A stretch of 64,000 nucleotides of DNA from an uncultured Flaviramulus sp. (GCA_947501105.1 CANMUP010000005.1:186001-250000); one strand, 5' to 3'. Positions 36,601 through 44,034 are shown, numbered from the stretch's first letter. Numbers and translations: made by a program. Notes: a model not told the origin generated them from the sequence alone.

Positions 36601-38143
36601 CATCAGCAGCGGTGTGCGTAAAAGTGCCATCGCCATTATCAACAAATACATCTGAATTTGCATTGAGTACATTGATAATCTCATTGTAGATATCGCCTTG
36701 ATTTTGAATGTTGGTTACTACATCTCCAATAACATCTACAGTAATAGTATCTCCATTGTTATTTGTTATCGTGTATGTACCGTCACCATTATCTATTAGT
36801 GTTGTGGTATTGGCATCGAAGTTTACAACAGTTCCATCAGCAGCGGTGTGCGTAAAAGTGCCATCGCCATTATCAACAAATACATCTGAATTTGCATTAA
36901 GCACATTGATAATCTCGTTATAAATATCGCCTTGGTTTTGAATATTGGTTACTACATCTCCAATAACATCTACTGTGATAGTATCTCCATTGTTATTTGT
37001 TATCGTGTATGTTCCGTCTCCGTTATCTATTAGTGTTGTGGTATTGGCATCAAAGTTTACAACAGTTCCATCAGCAGCGGTGTGTGTAAAAGTGCCATCG
37101 CCATTATCAACAAATACATCTGAATTTGCATTGAGTACATTGATAATCTCGTTATAAATATCGCCTTGATTTTGAATGTTGGTTACTACATCTCCAATAA
37201 CATCTACAGTAATAGTATCTCCATTGTTATTTGTTATCGTGTATGTTCCGTCTCCATTATCTATTAGTGTTGTGGTATTGGCATCAAAGTTTACTACGGT
37301 ACCATCAGCAGCGGTGTGTGTAAAAGTGCCATCGCCATTATCAACAAATACATCTGAATTTGCATTAAGCACATTGATAATCTCGTTATAAATATCGCCT
37401 TGGTTTTGAATATTGGTTACTACATCTCCAATAACATCTACTGTGATAGTATCTCCATTGTTATTCGTAATAGTGTATGTACCGTCTCCATTATCTATTA
37501 GTGTTGTGGTATTGGCATCGAAGTTTACTACGGTACCATCAGCAGCGGTGTGTGTAAAAGTCCCATCTCCATTATCAACAAATACATCTGAATTTACATT
37601 GAGTACATTAATAATCTCATTGTAGATATCGCCTTGGTTTTGAATATTAGTTACTACATCTCCAATAACATCTACCGTGATGGTATCTCCATTGTCATTG
37701 ATAATGGTATATGTACCATCATTATTATTTGTAACTGTTGTAGTGTTTGCATCGAAAGTTACAATAGTACCATCGACTGAAGTGTGCGTAAAAGTACCAT
37801 CTCCATTATCTTCTAATACATCGGTATTGGTATTTAATATATTGGTTATATCATCCTGATTAGTGATGTGTTGCCATTTGGATCCATCCCAATAATGATA
37901 TCCAGGAATAACATCTCCTGCAACTGTATTGGTATTAAAAACTAAAAGACTAATAACATTGCCATTAGTAATTGTAGTAGCATCAGTACTGCTTGTAAGT
38001 GAAATTCTAGGAATTAAGACCCCTTTACTATTAGATACTACATCTAACTGAGATGAGTTATCTGGCAAAGGCGTTCCTACCCCTACTTGTGCATAGGCAG
38101 TACCTATGGTAATTAAGAACAATAGCGTAATTATTTTTTTCAT
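33605..38143 (-). CDS. Giant repeat adhesin with tail-fibre-like C-terminus
   Basis: 1512 residues; signal peptide MKKIITLLFLITIGTAYA. A fibre-type N-domain (about 19-105: PRISLTSSTDATTITNGNV, GYHYWDGSKWQHI) is followed by nine units of 78 residues (INVLNANSDVFVDNGDGTF, TLIDNGDGTYTITNNNGDT) to about residue 810. About eight 36-residue Asp/Asn/Thr-rich units follow (TNTTNSSLTEDGTNL), then YadA-like NNVAIG repeats (about 1185-1335) and an end resembling Bacteroidota tail-fibre proteins (HLPGVTGIKELE) with a coiled coil. No type IX sorting domain is visible at its end. It probably acts as a surface fibre for adhesion; three 20-bp-spaced boxes lie upstream. Confidence 0.85.
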   Translation of the reverse strand: MKKIITLLFLITIGTAYAQVGVGTPLPDNSSQLDVVSNSKGVLIPRISLTSSTDATTITNGNVISLLVFNTNTVAGDVIPGYHYWDGSKWQHITNQDDITNILNTNTDVLEDNGDGTFTHTSVDGTIVTFDANTTTVTNNNDGTYTIINDNGDTITVDVIGDVVTNIQNQGDIYNEIINVLNVNSDVFVDNGDGTFTHTAADGTVVNFDANTTTLIDNGDGTYTITNNNGDTITVDVIGDVVTNIQNQGDIYNEIINVLNANSDVFVDNGDGTFTHTAADGTVVNFDANTTTLIDNGDGTYTITNNNGDTITVDVIGDVVTNIQNQGDIYNEIINVLNANSDVFVDNGDGTFTHTAADGTVVNFDANTTTLIDNGDGTYTITNNNGDTITVDVIGDVVTNIQNQGDIYNEIINVLNANSDVFVDNGDGTFTHTAADGTVVNFDANTTTLIDNGDGTYTITNNNGDTITVDVIGDVVTNIQNQGDIYNEIINVLNANSDVFVDNGDGTFTHTAADGTVVNFDANTTTLIDNGDGTYTITNNNGDTITVDVIGDVVTNIQNQGDIYNEIINVLNANSDVFVDNGDGTFTHTAADGTVVNFDANTTTLIDNGDGTYTITNNNGDTITVDVIGDVVTNIQNQGDIYNEIINVLNANSDVFVDNGNGTFTHTAADGTVVNFDANTTTLIDNGDGTYTITNNNGDTITVDVIGDVVTNIQNQGDIYNEIINVLNANSDVFVDNGDGTFTHTAADGTVVNFDANTTTLIDNGDGTYTITNNNGDTITVDVIGDVVTNIQNQGDIYNEIINVLNANPDALIDNGDGTFTHTAADGTVQSFDVTQSGTGDPNGNGTTGNAGDIYVDESTGDVYAYDGTTWVIVGGGADTNTTNFSLTENGTNLILTDSDGGTVSIALADLNTGVDTNTTNSTFTIVGSNLRITDSDGNFVQTPLSDIATVVDTDTNTTNFSLTENGTNLILTDSDGGTVSIALADLNTGVDTNTTNSSLTEDGTNLNLLDSDGNTVSVALADLNTGVDTNTTNSSLTEDGTNLNLLDSDGNTVSVALADLNTGVDTNTTNTTLAVVGGNLRLTDSDGNNVQTPISGIDTDTNTTNSTFAVVGTNLRITDSDGNFVQTPLSGISTGTDTNTTNSTLIDNGVNIVLTDSDGNSVSTPSADVRLLGTGNHISKDAGVGGNGSSVGSGIFNVGIGSGTFSTNTSGSNNVAIGRALRLNTTGGNNVAIGNSALVLNTGGNGNIAVGASAMFGMTTGGGNVAIGQSALAANSTGGSNIAIGASSLNTNTGNENTAIGENTLTFLATGNNNVAIGNDLGAGNSNGTNKFSSGSKNIIIGSTIDFPSSTGSNQLNIGNLIYGTGLTGTNNIISTNGRIGIGVKIPTEKLHVAGRIRTAINTYPDYVFEEFVDGNSTTNKDYTFKTLAEVESFVKEFKHLPGVTGIKELEKTDVGYSFNITELSVQTLEKVEELFLHTIGQQKIIESLEEENKALKRRLAKIEKVLGIYK
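34135..34590 (-). repeat. YadA-head-like NNVAIG coding repeats
   Basis: Successive short units encode SNNVAIG, GNNVAIG, GNGNIAVG, GGNVAIG, GSNIAIG, NENTAIG and NNNVAIG, spaced about 21-24 residues apart. This is the left-handed beta-roll pattern of trimeric adhesin heads. Confidence 0.75.
34640..35515 (-). repeat. About eight 36-residue Asp/Asn/Thr-rich coding repeats
   Basis: Units begin with DTNTTN and end with ADLNTGV or QTPLSDI variants; unit length is about 105-117 bp. Two adjacent units near 34945-35170 are almost identical. Confidence 0.75.
35754..37859 (-). repeat. Nine tandem 234-bp (78-residue) repeats
   Basis: The period is exactly 234 bp (78 codons). The N-terminal unit is the most diverged, the inner units are nearly identical in protein, and a partial unit (about 35650-35753) ends the array. 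The copies differ mainly at synonymous sites, with an alternating pattern that points to duplication of two-unit (468-bp) blocks. Confidence 0.9.
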
Positions 38144-38250
38144 AATTGTGTCGTTAAAAATTATTTTATTTTTGATTAATAGGCATTAGGCCTACGATAA
38201 TAGCAATGGCAAAGAAAGAATGATTAGTTGATCTAAGTAAGCGCCATGTA

Positions 38251-38297
38251 ATAAGCGTGCATATATGCAAATAAGTGTTCTAATATTGAGATAAGTG
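38251..38297 (-). promoter_or_regulatory. Three ATAAGYG boxes at 20-bp spacing upstream of the adhesin gene
   Basis: ATAAGCG (38251-38257), ATAAGTG (38271-38277) and ATAAGTG (38291-38297) lie exactly 20 bp apart, 108-154 bp upstream of the adhesin start. On the gene's strand they read CRCTTAT. The spacing is close to the direct-repeat spacing of LytTR sites (about 21 bp), and a LytTR gene is adjacent. Nothing else is evident in the 226-bp gap 38144-38369. Confidence 0.65.
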
Positions 38298-38369
38298 GAA
38301 AAACAGAGAGATATACAGTATGTATCTTATTAAGACACTTTATAGTGTAATTTTATAAATAGGGTGATG

Positions 38370-39098
38370 TTATATAATTTTCAAGAACTTGCAAAGGGCT
38401 TCATACCTTCGAACCGATACCTTTAAAGAAACTCCATTTTTTAAAGTGCAAGAAATTCTTGGTAAAGTTTCAATTTTTGATATAAAATTTAGGTTAACCA
38501 AATACTTGTGGTGAATTCTAAAAAACTGGTATTTACTTAATCTTTTCTCGTAGGTTCCTAAATTCTTACTAGATATTTTTAAATCGTTATCAATTGAAGT
38601 GAATTGTGTGTATTTGCCTTGAGCTTCACAATATATAACATTCTTAATGTCAATAAATTCAATTTTTTTAAACATAGGAATAGCAAGAATTGTATTCGTT
38701 TTTTTTACAGGTAAGTGTTGGTCAAAATCATAGTAATTTTTAATTTTTGACATCGCTTTTATTAAAGCTTCTCTAAAATCATCTTCCTTAATAGGTTTCA
38801 ACAAATAATCTATAACATTATATTTAAGAGCAGTTAAAGCATATGCCTCACTATTGGATAAAACTATAGTTTGAAAATCTACTACTCCACAATTTTCAAA
38901 AAAATAGTTTAAATCATTATGATTTGATACAGCATTTAATATGACTAAATGAGGTTTTCGAACTTTCAACAAGCTTATTCCTTCATAAAAAGAATATGCT
39001 ACACAAAGTGATTGCCTATCAACAAAACTATTACTAATGCATCTCTTAATTAAGCTGTCATTAACTTTATCATTATTAATTAAGAGAATTCTGTACAT
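38370..39098 (-). CDS. LytTR-family regulator with degenerate receiver domain
   Basis: 242 residues. The N-terminal receiver fold (about 1-120) keeps the Lys loop (LLKPIKEDDF) but the phospho-acceptor position reads HLVILNAV, with Asn55 where LIFLDI is usual, and the acidic pair at the N-terminus is reduced to NND. It is therefore unlikely to be phosphorylated. A LytTR DNA-binding domain covers about 140-242 (FIDIKNVIYCEAQGKYTQF; FFRIHHKYLVNLNFISKIE). It is transcribed toward the adhesin gene, and the boxes found upstream of the adhesin also occur upstream of this gene, suggesting autoregulation and control of the adhesin operon (inference). Confidence 0.88.
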   Translation of the reverse strand: MYRILLINNDKVNDSLIKRCISNSFVDRQSLCVAYSFYEGISLLKVRKPHLVILNAVSNHNDLNYFFENCGVVDFQTIVLSNSEAYALTALKYNVIDYLLKPIKEDDFREALIKAMSKIKNYYDFDQHLPVKKTNTILAIPMFKKIEFIDIKNVIYCEAQGKYTQFTSIDNDLKISSKNLGTYEKRLSKYQFFRIHHKYLVNLNFISKIETLPRISCTLKNGVSLKVSVRRYEALCKFLKII

Positions 39099-39739
39099 TT
39101 AAAAATCACTTTAGTATTAAGCATCAATTTTTTTAATAAAAAGGTACAGATAGAGAAATTTAAAATCTTAAATTTCAAAGGTTTACAAATATTTTAATGC
39201 CTACCTTTTATATCAAATGTCAACATTATACTTGGAGTATATAAACAAAAAGTAATAAGTGTAGCTATACACAAACAAGTGCGCTGTATATGGCATATGT
39301 GTGAAAACACTTAGTTATTTGAAGGTGTAAATGTTATAAAGGTGTAGATTTATAATATATAAACAAACTGATAGTGCTTACACAAACTATTATAGAAAAT
39401 TACAAGATTTGCTATAAACTACAAGCTATTAAATTAATGCTTTGTTTTACTTTCTTTTGATTCATATATCTAAAAAACGCAACTAAATTGTTCTTTAAAA
39501 TCTCTCTAAACTTTAATAGTAAGCCTTAAAATAAATTAAAACTTTAATTATTTTTATTTGCTTATTATTTTTGTTTGTAATTACTTTACGTAAACCTAAT
39601 AATGCAAAAATTAATGAAACACGTTTGTTTTTAAAGACACTTTCTTGAGTAGAGTCTCTAGATTACACTGAAGATTTTAATTTGTGACATAATTTACAAC
39701 CCTGTGTCTAAACGAATAATTTAACCCCAAAGATTTACC
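39099..39739. other. 641-bp intergenic region between divergent LytTR genes
   Basis: No gene is visible. It holds the box array at 39255-39301. The remainder is AT-rich with several short repeats; a TATTTTTG near 39568 resembles a Bacteroidota -7 element, but I cannot pair it with a convincing -33 box for the plus-strand gene. Confidence 0.5.
39255..39301 (-). promoter_or_regulatory. Three ATAAGTG-like boxes at 20-bp spacing upstream of the LytTR gene
   Basis: ATAAGTG (39255-39261), ACAAGTG (39275-39281) and ATATGTG (39295-39301) repeat the 20-bp period of the adhesin array. They lie 157-203 bp upstream of the minus-strand LytTR start. The surrounding sequence also aligns with 38248-38281 at roughly three quarters of positions. 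Confidence 0.6.
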
Positions 39740-40498
39740 ATGAGACAAGCTAAAACCCTAATAGTTGATGACGATAAGAAAAACATTAAATTACTAGAAC
39801 ACTTTATTGAAACCTATTGCCCAAATATTAAAATAGTTGGTAAAGCTTCCACAAGAAAAGACGCTATTAAACTTATAAATGAAAAAGAACCTGAGTTAAT
39901 TTTCATGGATATTATTTTAGATGCTGGTACTGGTTTTGATGTTTTAGAATCTATTAAACATTCAAAATATAAAGTCATTTTTGTATCATCTTATAGCGAG
40001 TATGCCATTAAAGCGTTTAAGTTTAACGCTATAGATTATATTTTAAAACCTATCGCTATAGAAGAACTCATTTTAGCTGTTAATAAAGCTTATGAAGACA
40101 TTGAAAATGAATTGTTTACTATGCCAGATCAAGTGCATAACCTATCCGGGGCTTTTATACAAAATATACCTCTTGACTTTATTGCGATTTCTTCAATTAA
40201 CAAAATTGAGTTTGTAAAATTAAAGGATATTATTTATTTAAATTCAGAAGGCCGTTATACTGTTTTTAATCTTGTTAACAATCAAAAAATAGTAGCTTCC
40301 AGAAATATTGGTGAGTTTGAAAATATTATTAACGAAAATGATTTTTTTAGGATTCATAATAGTTATATCATAAACTTAAAACATGTCGAAAAAATAACTA
40401 AAGTAGATGGTAATTATTGTAAGATGTCTAATAAAGAATCACTTCCTATTGCAAGAAGGAGACAAGAGCAATTAAATCGGTTTTTGCGCATCAAATAA
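39740..40498 (+). CDS. LytTR-family response regulator
   Basis: 252 residues. The receiver domain about 5-120 is complete: acidic pocket VDDD (9-12), phospho-acceptor Asp57 in LIFMDI, and the Lys loop YILKPIAIEEL. A LytTR domain about 150-252 (FVKLKDIIYLNSEGRYTVF; FFRIHNSYIINLKHVEKI; LPIARRRQEQLNRF) binds DNA. It is divergent from the degenerate paralogue across a 641-bp gap, with no histidine kinase gene adjacent. LytTR regulators in Bacteroidota usually pair with LytS-like kinases encoded elsewhere. It may form a functional pair, or compete for the 20-bp-spaced boxes, with the neighbouring paralogue (inference). Confidence 0.93.
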   Translation: MRQAKTLIVDDDKKNIKLLEHFIETYCPNIKIVGKASTRKDAIKLINEKEPELIFMDIILDAGTGFDVLESIKHSKYKVIFVSSYSEYAIKAFKFNAIDYILKPIAIEELILAVNKAYEDIENELFTMPDQVHNLSGAFIQNIPLDFIAISSINKIEFVKLKDIIYLNSEGRYTVFNLVNNQKIVASRNIGEFENIINENDFFRIHNSYIINLKHVEKITKVDGNYCKMSNKESLPIARRRQEQLNRFLRIK

Positions 40499-40514
40499 TT
40501 TTAGATTAATAAAT

Positions 40515-41291
40515 TTATTCTGGCACAGTAGCGCTATTGTTAGCAGAATAAAAACAATTAAGCAAATAACTGTACTCATAGGCGTTATATAAATTTATTA
40601 AGCATTCATAAATTTTATATTCATTTTCCAAATCATTTATTGAAGATAATGACTCTAAGAATGAACAAATTTTTCTAGCACATAATTGGGCTTGATTTCT
40701 CAAATTTATAGTAGAATAATTTTCTTTGCTAAACATATTTGTATTAAAAACTTTTCTAAACACTCCAAACCAAGAATTTGATTTCGTTTTTTTAAAAATA
40801 TTTTGAATTGAATCCTCATCAAAATAGGGCTCACTGGTTGTTTCTATAAACTCAAAATATTTATTGAACTTGTATTTTATTATAAACTCCTCGCTTTCAT
40901 CAAATTGAATAAATGAGTTTTTCAAAAAAAGATCAGCCTCACAGGTATTAACAAAGCTTATGATATTCCTTGTTAATTTAGTTTTAGAAAAAATTTTATT
41001 CTCTCTATTGTTATATTCATCAAGAATTTGATGTGCATAATCAGAAGCAATATTTATTACTTTACGTTCCAAAAAATCATTTTTCTTTAAAATGTTTTCT
41101 TTAAAAGAAATACCAATGATTTTAAACCAATCGTTCGATTTAAATATACCTTCTATTTGCTTTTTTAACTTTAAAGAAAAAGATCGGTTATCATAAAATA
41201 AAATTATTTCTTTGGTCGAATATCCATAAGCATATAATTTTAAAAAGTTAAGTTGTTCGTCGTTAAGTTCTTTATCAAATATATTTACCAT
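40515..41291 (-). CDS. Uncharacterised protein with N-terminal LuxR-like HTH trace
   Basis: 258 residues, no signal peptide or TM. The first 60 residues (LNDEQLNFLKLYAYGYSTKE; FSLKLKKQIEGIFKSNDWFKIIG) follow the spacing of a LuxR/GerE helix-turn-helix but with a weak recognition helix. The rest is helical, Asn/Lys/Phe-rich and matches nothing I recognise. It converges with the LytTR gene (16 bp between stop codons) and lies next to the surface-adhesin block, so it may belong to its regulation. Function unknown. Confidence 0.6.
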   Translation of the reverse strand: MVNIFDKELNDEQLNFLKLYAYGYSTKEIILFYDNRSFSLKLKKQIEGIFKSNDWFKIIGISFKENILKKNDFLERKVINIASDYAHQILDEYNNRENKIFSKTKLTRNIISFVNTCEADLFLKNSFIQFDESEEFIIKYKFNKYFEFIETTSEPYFDEDSIQNIFKKTKSNSWFGVFRKVFNTNMFSKENYSTINLRNQAQLCARKICSFLESLSSINDLENEYKIYECLINLYNAYEYSYLLNCFYSANNSATVPE

Positions 41292-41520
41292 ACATAAATT
41301 TTAGGGAGGGGCCAGATAATTTTGTTTGGGGTTTATGGTTTTTAGCTATTAATCATTTACCATATAAATACAAATATTTATTTAGCTAAATTATTATAAC
41401 CTTATACTCATACAGGAGCGTGAATTAATAAACGTAACGTATTATGTAATAAGTGGTGTTTTATGAACTTTAAAAGTGTTCAATCAAGAAGTTTTGCCTT
41501 TACTAGTTTACCAAAAACTA

Positions 41521-41556
41521 TAAAACCTTATTAATCATTAGATTAATAAGGTTTTA
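41521..41556. terminator. Strong bidirectional hairpin
   Basis: Perfect 15-bp arms, AAAACCTTATTAATC (41522-41536) and its complement (41541-41555), with a 4-nt loop. A and T flanks allow termination in either direction. The nearest gene ends are the accessory genes to the right, transcribed leftward. Confidence 0.75.
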
Positions 41557-41576
41557 GTTATAATTGAATAATATTT

Positions 41577-41593
41577 GTCGGGGTGGCAGGATT
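41577..41593 (-). other. tRNA 3'-end-like fragment, possible attachment site
   Basis: On the minus strand this reads AATCCTGCCACCCCGAC, which fits a T-loop end, T-stem 3' strand (CCTGC), acceptor 3' strand (CACCCCG) and discriminator A, as in a tRNA with 5' CGGGGTG (tRNA-Pro-like). No tRNA body is present upstream of it. Such fragments mark integration ends of mobile elements. Confidence 0.4.
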
Positions 41594-41902
41594 ATTTTAA
41601 AACTAGCCTATCCCCTATTATTACTATTATTCCGTAGCTTTCATGTTCTTATGCACACCTAATTGCACACTATAGCCAAGTAAAGAACTCTGAAGATATA
41701 ATTTGATCTTCTTTGGTTTGATAAAGTTACTAATTATATAAAACAAAATTGGATATTAACATATATTATTATTTTAATTCTTTATTTCTGTCATTGACAA
41801 GTTTTAAACAAAATTATTTACATTCTTCCTGTAATTCATTTATATTAGTAAAGTAAAAACAGAAAATTACCAATACCCATTCAATTTAATCAATTTTTGC
41901 AA

Positions 41903-43126
41903 TTATGTTTCTACTAATATTTTATTGAAATCATATTCCGATGGATTGAGTACAAATTGCATTGCTAAATCATAATCGCTTTCCTCCAAAAAATGTAAAT
42001 TCTGAAGGCATAAATGTGCAAATTCAGAATCTATATCAACCAATCGAGGCCGGATCTTTCCTGTTTCATCTTGTAAATCGGTTAAATACAAGGGCAAGAT
42101 CTCCCCTTTTGAATTGGCAGATACCAAACAACCGCTTTTTCCTTCATCAAACAGATTTTTCACCCCAATGCCCAAAAGTGTACATAAGGTGAGATCAAAA
42201 CCTATAGGCCTACAGCACCTCAACTCATAACCCAATTCAATAGGCCGGGTTTTTACGTCCATGCCTAGCTCCTGCATCTTATTTTGAACAAGAACATTCA
42301 AAATATGCGATTTGCTCACGTTCCCCAATTCTGGATGTCCATGGGAATCGTAGGTAAAAGTGATTTCGCTTTTTTTAGCTCTGATTTTGGCAGGTTATGG
42401 AAAATCCCCTCACTTACCATAGCCACACCGTAATGAATGTTTTGTATTTTTCTTTTTATTATGGACGACATAACCAAACGAACCACTTTATCCAAAGTGA
42501 TTTCGGTTTTATTGAACATTTCCGGAATCACCATCATTGGAAAGTGGCAACTGGTTGCTATCCCAAAGGCAAGATGTCCTGCTGATCTTCCCATTGCAGA
42601 CATAATAAACCAGTTTTGGCTGGTTCGTGCATCTTCATAGGCCGTGTTTCCTATCCTAACACCTTCATCCTTGGCCGAATGAAATCCAAAGGTGGGATTC
42701 CTATCGGGCAATGGTAAATCGTTATCGATGGTCTTAGGAACGTGGATATTGGAAATACATATATATTTTTTGCAAATATTGGGTAATCCTATTGGCAGTC
42801 GATGCTGTGTCATCCCCACCAATGGTTACCAATAACTTCACATTATAATCCTTAAATATCTTTGTGTTTAGTTTTTCATTTTTAGGCTTAAAACGGCTCA
42901 TAACTAAGGTCGATCCTCCTCTACTGAATATCCTATCTGCATGGAAAAAATCAAATTCCTTTAATTCTGGGCTTTCACCGAACAGTCCTTTAAAGCCTTC
43001 GTGCAGGCCTATGACACGGTAGCCATCCTTTAAAAACACTTTCGCAACAGTACTTATAACAGAATTTATCCCGGGTGCAGGGCCTCCGCCACATAATATA
43101 AGAACTGATTTTTCTTTTAATCTCAT
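41903..43126 (-). pseudogene. PPi-type 6-phosphofructokinase, broken by two homopolymer frameshifts
   Basis: Three frame segments together give one phosphofructokinase of about 407 residues. It begins MRLKEKSVLILCGGGPAPGI; the GGDDT motif and PKTIDNDLP indicate the pyrophosphate-dependent class (ATP enzymes have GGDG and GTIDND). Frame is lost at an A6 run (T6 on plus, 42766-42771), where A5 would restore the frame, and regained at an A7 run (T7 on plus, 42370-42376), where A8 would restore the reading KKSEITFTYDSHGHPELGN. The two shifts cancel, so the C-terminal part to NKILVET is in the original frame. Either a recent pseudogene or sequencing error. It would serve lower glycolysis in the accessory operon. 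Confidence 0.85.
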
Positions 43127-43224
43127 TTTTAATTTCTTAATATCAGGAATTTAGTTTACCATATCATCCATATCCTTTAGTGCGCACTTAATATAATATA
43201 AAGGCCATGTTTAATTCAACATTA

Positions 43225-43890
43225 CTACCTTAAACCTTCAATAATCGCCAAGGCCTCTTTGACCTTTTGCTCCAGTGCTGCATAGTCCCTGTTGGCCACT
43301 ATCTCCTTTGAGATCAACTGTGAGCCCATGCCCACACATATCACTCCTGCACTGAACCAACCCTTTAGGTTCTCCATCGTTGGCGACACGCCACCCGTTG
43401 GCATGATACTGGTCCATGGCTGGGGGCCTTTAACGCCCTTAACAAACTGGGGACCATAGATATCTCCTGGGAACAGCTTGACGATCTCACAGCCCAATTC
43501 TTCAGCCCGTGCTATTTCCGTTAGGCTACCACAGCCGGGAGACCACAGTACCTTTCTTCGGTTGCAGGCTATGGCTATATCTTCCCTTAACACGGGGGTC
43601 ACGATAAAGTTTGCCCCCAGGGCCATATATAAACTGGCCTGGGCCACATCGGTAACCGAGCCCACGCCCATGATTATACCGGGCAGTTCCTTTACGGCAT
43701 ACTTAGTCAATTCCCCAAATACCTCATGGGCAAAATCGCCCCGTGCCGTAAATTCCAACAGCCTTGCGCCGCCATCATAACAGGCTTTTAATATGTTCTT
43801 ACTAAGTTCTAAATCGTTGTGAAAAAACAAGGGAATCATTCCTGTGTCCTTCATGGCTTGTGCCACTTCCAATCTTGTAAATTGTGCCAT
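43225..43890 (-). CDS. eda: KDPG/KHG aldolase
   Basis: 221 residues, cytosolic. Schiff-base Lys138 lies in EIVKLFPGD, with Glu46 in LLEFTARG and the family motifs GVGSVTD and SPGCGSLTEIARAEELG. It cleaves 2-keto-3-deoxy-6-phosphogluconate to pyruvate and glyceraldehyde 3-phosphate, the last step of the uronate route. It follows the KDG kinase gene after a 144-bp gap that contains a REP-like sequence. Its base composition is visibly richer in G+C than most of the window, as is that of the kinase gene, suggesting acquisition from another flavobacterial lineage. Confidence 0.92.
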   Translation of the reverse strand: MAQFTRLEVAQAMKDTGMIPLFFHNDLELSKNILKACYDGGARLLEFTARGDFAHEVFGELTKYAVKELPGIIMGVGSVTDVAQASLYMALGANFIVTPVLREDIAIACNRRKVLWSPGCGSLTEIARAEELGCEIVKLFPGDIYGPQFVKGVKGPQPWTSIMPTGGVSPTMENLKGWFSAGVICVGMGSQLISKEIVANRDYAALEQKVKEALAIIEGLR

Positions 43891-43923
43891 TGTCTTTTTA
43901 AATTAACTTTATTTTATTTTAAA

Positions 43924-43970
43924 CCTGTTCTCGATACATCTCGCCAAAGGCATGACACTCGAACTGACAT
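43924..43970. repeat. REP-like intergenic sequence
   Basis: The segment CTGTTCTCGATACATCTCGC followed by CACTCGAACTGACA resembles dispersed intergenic elements that I recall from marine Flavobacteriia genomes; only one copy lies in this window. The flanks also carry an AACCTGTT/AACAGGTT inverted repeat (43922-43929 and 43999-44006). Confidence 0.3.
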
Positions 43971-44034
43971 GCTGTTGGGTCAAACAAACCAAACCATATA
44001 ACAGGTTAATTTATGATTGCTCTAAGATTATAAC

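Larger units (their letters stand above)
41292..41902. other. 611-bp intergenic region at an apparent boundary
   Basis: It holds a strong hairpin (41521-41556), a tRNA 3'-end-like fragment (41577-41593) and a direct repeat TGCACAC-N5-TGCACAC (about 41652-41670). The sequence GTAATAAGTG at 41446-41455 resembles the adhesin boxes but lacks the 20-bp repeat. No coding potential is evident. Confidence 0.5.

Noticed and set aside
35754-37859. Regular repeats resembling a CRISPR array, and tandem 70-aa plus-strand frames across them
   Set aside because: The unit is 234 bp, in frame with a long minus-strand gene, with no short repeat/spacer structure; the plus-strand frames are antisense shadows of the coding repeats.
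41446-41481. Third copy of the adhesin box array
   Set aside because: GTAATAAGTG matches the first box, but the next AAGTG-like site is 23 bp away and no third box exists, so the 20-bp period fails.
42316-42822. Separate genes for the middle and C-terminal phosphofructokinase pieces
   Set aside because: Their apparent starts are TTG codons inside conserved motifs (IGGDDT and PELGNVS), so they are parts of one frameshifted gene.
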